The notes under the pieces: generated by a model | Databases searched by the model: none | What the model saw: only the letters and a program-made list of their open reading frames with translations | What the model was told of the DNA's origin: nothing | Source: Neofusicoccum parvum | Taxonomy: Eukaryota; Ascomycota; Dothideomycetes; Botryosphaeriales; Botryosphaeriaceae | DNA: 64,000 bases | Assembly (NCBI GenBank): GCA_020912385.1 | Contig: CP087210.1 | Location: forward strand, 2,790,001 to 2,854,000 | Direction: 5' to 3' | Translations under genes and position numbers: made by a program | Shown here: positions 32,414 through 42,691 of the stretch, piece by piece | Layout: the number at the start of each line of letters is the position of its first letter | Position numbering within the stretch: the first letter of the stretch is position 1

Positions 32414-34162
32414 TCATTGGATAATGTATTTCGACAGGGTGTGAGTTCTCATTTCACACCCTGCTCCTTTTGTGTAGCAAGCACTACAGAGATCGTAGCG
32501 TCCACCATTGCATTGTGAGCAGCCTGTATCGGTAGTGTCAGAACTCCCCGCATGAAGCCAGCAATAGATCTCTGACTTACGGTAGAACGAGTCCCCTGAA
32601 TGGCCCAGACTTCCATTGCAGAATTGGCAATGTTTCTCGTTGAAATTCCCAGACACTGAGTACATCCCAGAGAAGACATAGTAACGGTCGAGCACATGGC
32701 CCGCATCGCGGTTTCTGCAGGCCCGCCCCATTTCGTAGCAGCGCTCGCACATGACGAAATCACGGCAGCCGGGGCAGTCTGTGGCGCAATTCAGTGTGAT
32801 AGACTTGCTAAGAAATCAGAGATACTTACGGTAATATGGCCCCTGCTGGACCTGATTTGCACATGTTGTGCAGGATACCGAATCGACGGAGATGTACGCG
32901 TATGGCCCAACGTTCTTCGGCACATTGGCTTTCAGGTACACATACAAACGATGCGAATCCGGAGTTTCACAGGTATTTCCGGACGCGTAGCACTCCTCGC
33001 AGAGATCGTACCCGTCTTTGCTCTCATTGCACGACGGGCAATCTGAAGATACGTTAGCAACATGTTGCAAGGGTTCAATGGCCATTTTCAACCCACAGTA
33101 ATATCGACCCTGTGCCACTCCCTTCTGGCATTGGTGGCACTTCACGTCCACGGCCGGTGCAAGACGTCTACAGGCCTCGCCTTTTTCAGAGATCACCACG
33201 TCTCCCGCAACCGACTTCTGCATGATCTGCATCTTGCGGTCCGTACATTGACAACTGACTCCGGAGCTGAAACACGAAATGCACAGGTCGTAGTCATCAC
33301 CACCGGCACAGCAATCTGCAACCCTCTCGTCAGCCACGCAACCACACAGGCTCCTCCCCAGATACTTACGCGCAAACCTCCCCTCCCGAATCGACTCTCC
33401 ACACCCGCGACAATACTGCCCCAACGGGCCCAGCAACCTGCTACACTTCCCCTGCAGCGCCAACTCGACCTTAATCTCCGGATCCAGCAGCTTCTCCAAC
33501 GCATACGCCAGCACCGCCTCGCCCACGCACTCAGCAATAAACTCCTCCGTCTTCTTCGCCGCCAAAATCCCCGCCACATACCCAACCGCATGCCCATCCC
33601 CCGCGGCCTGTCCCGCCGCCACCTCCGCCCCGTGGCCCGCCAGCACGCCCGCCACCTCGCTCTGCACCGCATGCCCAACCGCGCCAGCCTGATCCGCAAC
33701 GCCATGCACGAAGCCCTCCGCCGCACCAGCCGCATCGCCGACGACGCAGCCAGCCTGGTCGAGATGGGTGCCCGGCGGCAGGCCCGGCGTGGGCAGCAGG
33801 CCGCCGACCAGGTGGCCGATCTCGGCGCCCAGGCCCATGCCGGCGAGGGCGGCGGCGACGGGGATGGCGGCGTCGCGCTTGGTCGGGTCGTGCGGCGCGA
33901 CGCCGCGCCCCGCCAGCTCGCCGCGGATGATGGCCAGCTTGCGCTTCGCAACCACCAGTCGCCGCACCCCGAACGCGGATACCCCGAGCGAGATGCCCGC
34001 GCTGTGGATCGAGTGCCCCAGGCCCGCGCCGATCGAGCATGATGCCGCGAAGTGCTGGCGCAGCTTTTTGATTTCTTCTTCCTGCAGCTGTAGGGTCGTG
34101 CGCGCGGCGGTTTTGGCGATGTAGGCCGGCTCGTCGAAGTCGAAGGTGTCGTGGAGGCCCAT
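32414..34162 (-). CDS. Protein with four ZZ-like zinc modules on symmetrical exons, 510 aa
   Basis: Exons 33370-34162, 33097-33315, 32830-33042, 32581-32778 and 32414-32523 total 1533 nt, exactly 511 codons with TGA. All four introns are phase 1, and the three inner exons (219, 213, 198 nt) are multiples of three. Each intron falls at the same point inside a zinc module: C-x2-C, then GxYY or its equivalent, the intron, C-x2-C, YDLC-x2-C and x6-C. Module halves include CHQCQKGVAQGRYY joined to CPSCNESKDGYDLCEECYAS, and CQFCNGSLGHSGDSFY joined to CSQCNGGRYDLC. The spacing resembles ZZ-type zinc fingers, which bind peptides. The first 240 residues start MGLHDTFDFDEPAYIAKTAA. They hold a short amphipathic helix and a long Gly/Ala-rich hydrophobic part (VAAALAGMGLGAEIGHLVGG) with glycine-zipper character. 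Function unknown; it could sense proteins or membranes. Confidence 0.85.
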
Positions 34163-35140
34163 GGTTGCGGTGGAGGGGTGGGGGAAAAGGGGTGGGATGG
34201 GTCTGCAGGCCAAAGTTGGGGCGCGGCGTGGGAAAAGCGATCATGAAACGCGGGAGGACGTGGTGGATGGAATGCGAACCATGACGTGGTTGCTGGAAGA
34301 AAAATGACGGAGCTTGAGCGGTGAAGGCACAGATCCACCGTGTTTCTGGACGTCGATCAGACATGCCCCGGCTTTATAGCAAACAAGCACGGTCAAGACT
34401 CGCTAGCGACCGATTGATTAGCCTCTTCGAGGAAAAAGTGGGTCGGAAGAGGTCTAGACGGGAGAACAAGCTTTGGGGAGTTGAGACCCAGCTTTCGGAG
34501 TGCATCAGCGGAGATGAAGTAGCCCTGCTGTAAGTTTCTGCAGAGGTCGTTGATGGTGCAGGAGAGCTAGGAGGTTGTCGATACTTTGGCGAGCAGCTTC
34601 TCCGACTCAGAATCCTTGCAACGCAAACGCAACAAGGCCGCATCGCACGCAATCCCCTGCACCGCAGAAAGAATGTTTGAGGCTCGCTTACGCGGCGTCG
34701 TGCACGGGCGACCACAAGATACACAGATACTGCAGACGCGAAGAACACAGGCTCCAGTTGGCAGGACTGACTCAGCGAAAATTAGGCAAAGTCGACGAGG
34801 TTGTAGCACTCACTCGAGAAGTATTGGGCCGGAGTTCAACTCACTACTTCGTCTGGACGAATACTTAAAATCTTCAACTCTTCCCGCGTCATGCCTTTTC
34901 GGTGACGAGTGAGACACTCATGTTTTGCGCATGTAGAATTCACTCTCAATTCCTCTCACCACAGTCACTCTGGCTCGAGCAGACATCGTTGAAAAGAATA
35001 TTGGTATATTTGAGGTATCTCATAATCTTCTGTCTCCCCTTTGTACATGGTCCATCTCTTCATAATCCATAAAGGTATCTTATACCACCCGCGTCTCCAC
35101 TCTGTCATCCGATTAGCCCATCTCCTCCTCTTTCCATCCT
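34163..35140. other. Intergenic region, about 1 kb
   Basis: Upstream of the ZZ gene and downstream of the sugar permease. Both-strand open frames (such as 34374-34748 minus) have arbitrary composition; no gene is called. Confidence 0.55.
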
Positions 35141-36979
35141 CTAAACCGCCTTCTCAACATACGAAACGTTGCCCTTATCATCCTTCTCGCCATGGTGCAG
35201 CGGGTCAATCTGCTTGCCATACTCATCAATCACACCAGCGTTGATATTTTCCTCGAACACATCCACCTGGGTGCTCGCGAACTTGCGGGCCGACACGCCG
35301 CGCTCGAACAGCAGATCCAGCTCGGCGAAGGACCTGCCGCTGGGCTCGGGGACGCGGAAGTAGGTGTAGATGATGCAGCAGAAGCAGATGCCGGCCCAGA
35401 AGAAGCCGGTGAAGTTGCCCCAGTCCCAGGCGCCGGGGTTGAGCATGTAGGGCGACAGCACGCCGCAGATGATGCCGACGACGTTGTACAGGTTGCGGCC
35501 CAGCACCACCGTCTTGATCTGCAGCCGGCGCGTCGAGATCTCCGCCACCAGCGAGTAGCACACCGTGCCCACCGTCAGCTGGTACACCATCGCCCAGCAG
35601 ATCATCATCGACCCCGTGGCCAGCGACGCCGCTTCGCGGTGCGCGTCCGGCACGAAGCCCAGGCACCCCATGACGAAGAGCATGATGAAGAGCCCGATCA
35701 GACCGTACAGGTAGAGCGAGCGCCGTCCGATGCCCCACGACATGAGGAACCAGGCGCCGAAGGTGCCGACCATGTTGATGGCGTACTGGCCCATGGCGAA
35801 GGAGTAGGACGTCGAGGTCGGCAGGCCGGCTTGCTGCAGGAAGTAGGTCGAGTAGGAGGAGAAGGCGTTGCCGGAGAGGTTCTGCATGGCCCAGCACATG
35901 CAGATAATCTAAGCGAGGTCAGAAAGAGTTCTTAGGCGAGGTGAAGACGTGGTTTGTGGCATACCTCGGTGCGGCGTCTGTCAGTGCCCTTGAAGCAGTC
36001 CATGTAGCTGGCGCCGCTGGTGATCTTCTCTTCCAAAGCCGTGGTGTGCGTCATCATGGCAATGGTCTCGTCAGCGTCGAAGTCGGTTTCGCGGTTCAAG
36101 CTGGTGAGACGCAGAAGGTTCTTCTTGGCCTCAGCCACCTTGCCCTTGCGGACGAGCCACCACGGGGATTCCGGAGCGAAGAACATGACGACAATGAGAG
36201 GGACGGGCCACATCCATTGAAGAGCGTAGGGGATGCGGTAGGACCACTCGTCGGTGCGGGACAGCATGGATTTGATCACACCGACACCGATCAACTGGCC
36301 GAGACCCCAGCAGAAGTTGACGTAGGTCGTCAGGTAACCACGGAGAGCCACAGGAACAACCTCAGAGGCGTAGGTGACGGTCAGGGTCTGGAACACACCC
36401 CACGGGATTCCAGCCAGAATCTCACCGACCTGGAGGGCGACGACGCTCTGCGCGGTGAAGAAGATAGCGATGAAGCCGGTGAGGAGGATGAGCGAGACCA
36501 TGACGGTCTTGCGGTACCCGAATTTCTCCGAGGCCCAACCGTTGATCATCAAGCCAATGATCTCTCCGACGTAGACACCGTTGCTGAGACCTGCCTGCCA
36601 TGCGGCGGTGACCTGGTAGGTGCCGTCGGGAAGCTGCTCGCCAAACTTCCTGTTGAACTCGGGAAAGGCGTAGAAGTTGGACAGCAGGCAAGTTTGGTAG
36701 CCCCTGCACGGTAGCCGTCAGCATCTTCGCGGAATGAGGGATCGGGGGTTCCTACTCCATGACAATGCAGGTGCTGATGGCCACGCTCCACGCCATGGCC
36801 TTGGGGTACAGCTTGATGCCCTGGAGCAGGGTCATGCTCTTCTCCTTGTCGGTGGCCAGCTTCGCATCGTGCTTGAGGACCTGGACGGTCTTGGTGGGCT
36901 CGAGCTGGTCGTCGGCCGGGAAGTGGAGCGGCTCATTGTTGGTGCTCGAGGGCGCGATCTCGCCCTTGTGGTCGGCCAT
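35141..36979 (-). CDS. MFS sugar permease, maltose/alpha-glucoside type, 576 aa
   Basis: Exons 36756-36979, 35965-36703 and 35141-35908 give 577 codons including TAG. A 12-TM H+/sugar symporter in the MAL31/Agt1 branch. The N-terminus is MADHKGEIAPSSTNNEPLHF. TM1 ends at VAISTCIVMEG, joined over the first intron to YQTCLLSNFYAFPEFNRKFG. Loop motif GYRKTVMVSLIL, PESPWWLVRKGKVAEA and VPVALRGYLTTYVNFCWGLG are typical. Later elements include the sugar-porter PS-type region YQLTVGTVCYSLVAEISTRR and the end motif VPEPSGRSFAELDLLFERGV. The tail after VSARKF is acidic and basic, ending YVEKAV. It likely imports maltose or related glucosides through the plasma membrane. No glucosidase gene is nearby. 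A TATA-like box is at 37075-37080. Confidence 0.93.
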
Positions 36980-39093
36980 GGTGTCGCGGTCGTCGAATTG
37001 GTGGAGCTCAGAGGGCGGCGAGGAGCAAAGCAGCTGACCTGGAGCGCTGACCACCGCCGGGGGGTTGCGCTGGTCTTATACACATGGAGGGATTGCGGGT
37101 GCGGGGTCCCACGGGGTAGGGTGTGACCCGGCATCCCGGTAGGAGCAATCAGAGCGCCAAGGGAGCGCGCGGTGCATGCCGTCTGGGCGCCCTTCGCAAT
37201 ACCGTTTTCCAGAGGCCGGTGTGCGTGGTGAAGCGTCGAGGGGCGGCGCGATGCTTGTCGCGGCCTGGTCGCAGCGGCCGGCCGGCGCTGGGCCAGTCGC
37301 CGCGAGTGCCGCAGACGGGCGTGTCCTGTTCGCAGAGCCGCGGAGGCGTGTGCCGGCAGATTCTGCGCGCTGGCGCACAACCGTGCAGCAGTTCCTGTCG
37401 GCCGGAAGGCTGGATTCGGCTGGTGGTGCTCGGCCTGGGGGCCCTGTGCGTAGTGCGGCGCTAGGCGGGCTGCCGGCCGCGAACCTGGGCGCGTCCATGC
37501 CAATGCTGCCCCGAAGCCCAGCCTGCTGCGCTGCCTTCCCCACGCCCCGATTTTCCAGCCGATCGAGTTGCCGGCTTGGGCAGGGCCCGTCTGGCTGCAG
37601 CCTGCAGCAGGGCCGGCCAGCTGCCAGGCGCATGCCGGCGGTCGCAGTGGCAGTGGTGTCGTCCCGGGCTGCTGGGCGAGGTCGCGGCGGCCAGGCCGGC
37701 TTGTCAGGGCGGCAGGATCTGGCGTGCGGCTTGACAAGCGGCGCAGCTGGCGGCCCAGCCCAACAACGGCCCACGTGACGCCACGTCTTATCCCGCCAAT
37801 CGAGCGCGCGCGTTGTCAGCTATCACATACCGCTCCTGGCCGCCCAGGCCCCGACGCTGCTTGCGAGTCGCGGCGGATGCTTGAGCGCCACCACAGAATC
37901 ACGGCGAATGCTCCAGCTGAGTCGACAGACGCCGACGAACCGCCGCCTCACCTCGCCTTCCAGAGCATGCTCTTCGCCGTCGCGATCCGAATGTTTCCGT
38001 GCCAAAGGAGTCCCTGGGTGCTGGAGTCCTCTCGCAGCGCCGCTGACTCATCCCTGCCGCTCGAAATACGCCAATTTCCCGCTCTTGCTGTGCGCGACCG
38101 CGTCTTGTGCTCCTCACCACCACCCGCCATCGCCGACATCACCAACGTCGCAAAGCCCGACCAACGCGTCAGAGCCCGCGCCCTCGAGTCGCGGCCCTCG
38201 CATCTCCCGCGACGCCCAAGCCATGGCTGAAAAAGAGGCGTTTTTAAGCTAACCTTCCTCCGCAGCCAAGCCACGTGGAAACTGATACCCGACGGGAACA
38301 CACTCGCGCGACCTTTACCCCAGAATCTGTTCCCCGCGTCATGCACCACCCCATCGGACAGGCCCTTAGCCCCGTGCCCCGTGGGGAAGATGTCCGGCTT
38401 GCAGCTCGCCAGCCGCGACGTGCCGCTCCGCTAAGCTTTGAGGCGCCCCGGCCTCTCCCTTCAGCCTCCGGAATCTGTTTCCCTCAGAGTGGTGTCGGGC
38501 GGACTTTGTTTCCCTGCGGCCTTCGTCGCGGCAGGAGACCTCGCCGAATGGTGCCGTCCGCGATTGTCATTCCGCGGCTATGAGATGATAATTGCTGTGT
38601 TGTGGTATCCGAGGCAGGACGGTTCGTTCCGTGCACTACTGTCGTTACCTGCAGCCTGGTTCTGAGATCTGGACGCGGGTTTTGCGATGTCGAGCAGGGG
38701 ATCGTGTGCCTGCTGATCATGAGCCAACGGTGCGGGAACCTCGGAGGAATGCGTCTGAGGCAGTAGATGAGCACTGCCGTTCGCCGCCCCCAAGGATGAG
38801 TAGCAGCTTCCCTTCTTTTCACCCTACGCACGGACCTATCTCACGTTCACTACTTTGAGCTCTTTTTCATTGCTGCGATATGTTGTTGCTACTACAAGTG
38901 ACTGGCTGTGTTATTTCTTAATTTAATAATGGTCTACAATTCTCTTAGTTTGATGCTCTTTGAACCAAAAGGCTGATGCGAAAAATAGCAAGCATTACGG
39001 AAAGAATTCTAGGTCAGAGAGTCACCATCATGAACTCCTCAGGGAATTACCACACCAGCTGATCGAAGTTTCATCTCCCAGACTTCCGAGCTA
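36980..39093. other. GC-rich upstream region of the sugar permease, about 2.1 kb
   Basis: GC-rich from about 37050 to 38450, with large overlapping frames in nearly every phase. That is expected when stop codons are rare and is not evidence of genes. Motifs fitting the carbon-repressor consensus SYGGRG occur near the start (for example around 37057 and 37101), but GC content alone predicts some. From 38850 the sequence turns AT-rich toward the HET relic. Confidence 0.5.
37075..37080 (-). promoter_or_regulatory. TATA-like box of the sugar permease
   Basis: TATAAG on the minus strand, 96 bp before the ATG at 36979, isolated in otherwise GC-rich DNA. Confidence 0.45.
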
Positions 39094-39576
39094 TCAACCA
39101 CTGCAGGTTGACTTGAGTGAATCTGCGCCTGCGCCAATCATAGCCTCCCCACTTATGAATACATGGAGGAGGCACTCTCCCACAAGCCAGTAGTATTCCA
39201 GCTCCTGGTCGGCCCGCCCCAACACGAAGGGAACTTCCCCACCGATAAAAACATACACAATGTCTCCAGGCTGTACCTGCAGCGGACCTAGCCGAAGGTA
39301 GAGGTTGGTGGTGATCAAGAAGCGGCGGTCATGCGCCTTCATGTCCATCGACTTCCTCACCTCAGCCAGTGCCGTCTCTGCCGCACGACCCCTCAAACAT
39401 GAAAGGAAATCATGTGCACAAATCTTGGCTGAGCTGGGGACCTTCGGAAAGTCACTTACAAGGTCATGCATGCTGCCATATCCGCATGACAGAATACTAA
39501 CAAAGGCGTCTCGATGCGAACCACCGGCACTGTAAGGCTCATCAAACGGGAAACAACATTTGGAAAGGTCGAAATG
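39094..39576 (-). pseudogene. HET (heterokaryon incompatibility) C-terminal relic
   Basis: 160 codons are open, closed upstream by an in-frame TAA (39577-39579). The reading FPFDEPYSAGGSHRDAF, then RRFLITTNLYLRLGPLQVQP, GDIVYVFIGGEVPFVLG and YYWLVGECLLHVFISGEAMI is the usual C-terminal end of HET-domain proteins. The N-terminal HET (TIR-like) domain and everything between are absent, and only 65 bp separate this piece from the stop of the AAA+ gene. It is therefore a truncated relic rather than a working incompatibility gene. The remaining frame is not otherwise broken, so truncation may be recent, or the fragment may still be transcribed. Confidence 0.78.
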
Positions 39577-39641
39577 TTAAACTAGGAATTCATCCTCCTC
39601 ACTACGCTTGAGGCTCCGCGTACTGTTGTTCCATCTATGCA

Positions 39642-41957
39642 TCAAGGCCAAAATCCCAAAACCTTCGAAATGCCAAAGGCAGCAACGCTAAGTAGCCCAC
39701 CGAGCACTCCAAATCCCATGACGAATTTTCCAATCTTTTGATCACTATGAGATTTGAATACTTCGCCGGTACCCTGCGTCACGAGAAGCACCGTACGTAT
39801 GTGCTCTTCATTCAAAGGCACGTCGTCCTTGCATGCCAGTAGCTGAGCCGTCTTCACCGCGTTCTTGATCTGCCTACCATTCATATCCAGCTGTGCCAAG
39901 CTCTCGAAATCCTTCTCCTCCATGACGCTTTCGTGCTTCGAGTTCTCCACGAGCCTTTTCCAAATGTGCGCTTTCGCCGCCACATCGAGAGCTGGATAAT
40001 GGATAGACAGGTGGATCCTGCTCTGGAATGCCGGGTCGATCGCCTCCGCGCGGTTCGTCGTCATGAACAGGATTCCGCGATAGTACTCCAGCAGCCGCAG
40101 GAACACGGCCACGACCCTGTTCCGCGCCAGGTCGTGCATGGACCTCTGCTCCAGGAACACGTCGCACTCGTCGACCAGCAGGACAGCGTCCCACTTCGCC
40201 GCCACATCCAGCATCATCGACATCTGGTGCTCCACGTGCATCGCGTTCTCGCCAAGCTCCCCGGCGCCCACGACGTACAGCGGCCGTCGGAGGTTGTCCG
40301 CGACGGCCTCTGCCGTCAGCGTCTTGCCCACGCCGGGGCTGCCCGCCAGGAGCATTATCATGCCCTGTCCTTTCCCTTCGATCAGGTCGTCGAACATCGC
40401 CTTGTTGGCGACCTGGCTCTGGACGAAGGACAGGATCAGCTTCTTGTAGCCGGCCGGCAGCATCAGGTTGGGGAACGCGTCGTCGTTCCAGCGGATCTCC
40501 CGCACGTCCGACACGAAGAGCTCGACCCACTGCTTGATCTTGAGGCTGTAGCCGCGGAACAGGTGGCTGCAGAGCAGCAGGTGCTGCGGTGCGAGGTCGT
40601 CGGCGTTGGAGACGCACTGCTGGTCTTTGGTCAGAGAGCGCTTGGGTTGCGCCCACGGCGGCAGAAGCATTCCCGGTGGAAGCATCCCGGGTGGGCTATT
40701 GGGGTGCAGACTTTGCTGTCCCTGGATGACGTCGTTGTCGTTTGGCGGGTTCGTGTGCGTGTCGGCGTCAACGACATCCAGACTCGGTGCCAGAGACGTG
40801 TCATCGAGAGGCGAGAGTTGTAGAGCTTCGAGTGGCACGAAGGTGGCGTGGGATGCTGCATCTATCATGACTCGGCCGTCTACCTGCCAATAACAACATA
40901 TCACTATGTCAGCTGTGCAACTGTAAGGAGTTGGAGAGCTGCTTACGTGACGCTTGATCAGTCGGTAATCCTTCCACCATTGTACGATGCCGCAGTATGC
41001 CTTGTAGTGCACTCCGCTCAGATCTCGAAACTTGCGGCCTCGCTCGAGGACGGCTTCTTTGATCAAGTCAAGTGCTGGATGATACTTCGCTGGAAACACC
41101 CGAAGGCTGCTCAAAGCCTTGGTTCCGGGAAAGGCCCAGAGTTTCAACCTGTCAGATGCGTAGCCGAAGCGAGTTCCGTCCCAGTCCACGTATTTGACCA
41201 AGACTTCCAAGAATTTCGAGCCCTCTTCTTCCTTATACTCGCAACTGTCGACTTTCAGGAAGCGGTCGTGGCCATCTTCGTTCGCGAAAACCTCGGTTCC
41301 CGGCTCGAAAACTGTCCACAGATAGTTGTACGTGATGACCCCGTTCGCCAAAAGATCCTTGGTCTCCGCAAGCGTGTCCTTCAGCTCCGCCTTCAGTGTC
41401 GTATACAGCAGCTGGGCATGGGCCGCAGAATCCCCCTCCGGAAGCCTCTTCACAGCCTCCACCAGCCTTTCCCACCGGTAGTAGAATGCGCGGAAAGGAG
41501 CTTTGAAGACGAGCTTCTTTAGGCTGGTCGTGATCCCGTTGTACCCGGCAAACACCTCGCCCAAGAGTTCTTTCAGCAACGGACTCTGCACGACCACCGA
41601 GTCCAGTACGAGTGGGTTGCCCCCATCGCCGTGGTTCTTCTTCATGCGCACGATCAGCGCTTGCCGTTTCGTCTCAGCGTCTTCCTCGATGGCGGTGCGC
41701 ACGTCCTCCGGGTATGTTTCCACCCAATTGATGCAGCAGTCGCACTTGGAGGGACCCTCGTATAGTGTTTTGATCCTGCAGGTCAGGCCTTCTAAGTCGG
41801 TTTCCGGAAGTAGCTCATCATCCGAGGATACGAGCGAGACGTTGTGCTCTTCGATGGGCGGTAGGCCGTTCAGGGCCTCCAGGAGGGACACCTTTGTGGC
41901 CTGGGCAGAAGCGAAGTCATCGGCAATGGAATTGTCGACCGGATATAGCTGTGCCAT
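39642..41957 (-). CDS. AAA+ ATPase with large N-terminal domain, about 750 aa
   Basis: One 63-nt intron (40884-40946; donor GTAAGC, acceptor TTGGCAG) interrupts the gene. Because 63 is a multiple of three and lacks an in-frame stop, a retained-intron form would also be translatable. The start MAQLYPVDNS (41957) is preferred; the frame runs on upstream to 42254 without family resemblance. The N-terminal half (residues 1-450) matches the fungal type often annotated DUF7025, e.g. SKCDCCINWVETYPED, LWTVFEPGTEVFANEDG and VKYVDWDGTRFGYA. The ATPase core follows: Walker A AGSPGVGKTLTAEAVADN, Walker B AVLLVDECDVFLEQRS, and sensor region MTTNRAEAIDPAFQSRIHLS. The C-terminus ends in a hydrophobic, Gly-rich helix (VMGFGVLGGLLSVAAFGISK) that may insert in a membrane, unusual for this family. 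Substrate unknown. Confidence 0.9.
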   Translation of the reverse strand: MAQLYPVDNSIADDFASAQATKVSLLEALNGLPPIEEHNVSLVSSDDELLPETDLEGLTCRIKTLYEGPSKCDCCINWVETYPEDVRTAIEEDAETKRQALIVRMKKNHGDGGNPLVLDSVVVQSPLLKELLGEVFAGYNGITTSLKKLVFKAPFRAFYYRWERLVEAVKRLPEGDSAAHAQLLYTTLKAELKDTLAETKDLLANGVITYNYLWTVFEPGTEVFANEDGHDRFLKVDSCEYKEEEGSKFLEVLVKYVDWDGTRFGYASDRLKLWAFPGTKALSSLRVFPAKYHPALDLIKEAVLERGRKFRDLSGVHYKAYCGIVQWWKDYRLIKRHVSSSPTPYSCTADIVICCYWQVDGRVMIDAASHATFVPLEALQLSPLDDTSLAPSLDVVDADTHTNPPNDNDVIQGQQSLHPNSPPGMLPPGMLLPPWAQPKRSLTKDQQCVSNADDLAPQHLLLCSHLFRGYSLKIKQWVELFVSDVREIRWNDDAFPNLMLPAGYKKLILSFVQSQVANKAMFDDLIEGKGQGMIMLLAGSPGVGKTLTAEAVADNLRRPLYVVGAGELGENAMHVEHQMSMMLDVAAKWDAVLLVDECDVFLEQRSMHDLARNRVVAVFLRLLEYYRGILFMTTNRAEAIDPAFQSRIHLSIHYPALDVAAKAHIWKRLVENSKHESVMEEKDFESLAQLDMNGRQIKNAVKTAQLLACKDDVPLNEEHIRTVLLVTQGTGEVFKSHSDQKIGKFVMGFGVLGGLLSVAAFGISKVLGFWP

Positions 41958-42691
41958 TTTCTGAGCTTCAGATAGCCCGGGAGTTCTAGTTGATTTGATG
42001 GTCTTTGTGGCGTCTTTAAGTTTAAAATGGGCGCGAGGCTGACAGGCAACAGTTACGAAAGTGCTGCTAGTGCGGGGAAACGGGCTGCTGTGGTACGTAC
42101 CTATGGTTACACACCGCAGGCAGAAATTATCGAACCATATTCCACTTCTTGAAATAATCCTTGCCCTTACTGCAGGATATGGCATTGGCCCTGTTTTCCG
42201 TCCCGCGCGCTCAAGGTACGGACTTTGAAATCTCCTTTTGTACACCAATGTCAACCAATGTCAACCAATGTCACTGGCTGTACAGGGAGTTCATGAAATC
42301 GTACGAGTTTCAGGCTGCAGGCACGATAATGCAAGACAAATGACATTATTGCAATCTGTGCAGGAACAAATAATCTTGTAATGTGCGCAAAACTACAATG
42401 TCTTGAAACACTTGAGTTCGTGGAATGAAAGGAGACTTCACAGTTGTTGGTTAATCGCACAAATGGTGCCATTGAATCTGAGGTGGCTCATTGAGAGTAG
42501 TTCTAAGTACAAAATCTTGTGAAACAATAACAATACAAACGCCAACGACCAAGATGAATATGCCCAGCCCCATCTGGTATCCTACCAAAACTCCCAGAAT
42601 CCAAGTTCCTCCCAGGCTATGCAAGTCTCGTACGTGATCCAAATCCCATCCATGCTATGCAGAAATTCCACCAAGTCAGCTATCTATACAT
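41958..42691. other. Intergenic region with triple CCAAT repeat
   Basis: 734 bp between the AAA+ start and the CYP68/503-like P450 stop. Apart from the 10-bp repeat at 42245-42274 I see no gene or element. Confidence 0.55.
42245..42274 (-). repeat. Three tandem 10-bp CCAAT units
   Basis: CCAATGTCAA, CCAATGTCAA, CCAATGTCAC in direct succession, 288 bp upstream of the AAA+ start. Each holds a CCAAT box, spaced about one helical turn apart, so three HAP-complex sites on the same DNA face are possible. Confidence 0.65.

Noticed and set aside
36832..37737. 301-codon minus-strand frame overlapping the sugar permease start
   Set aside because: Arises from scarcity of stops in GC-rich sequence, overlaps a certain gene in another phase, and has arbitrary composition.
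41958..42254. 99-codon N-terminal extension of the AAA+ ATPase
   Set aside because: Unlike the family, basic and irregular; the internal ATG at 41957 starts a typical protein.
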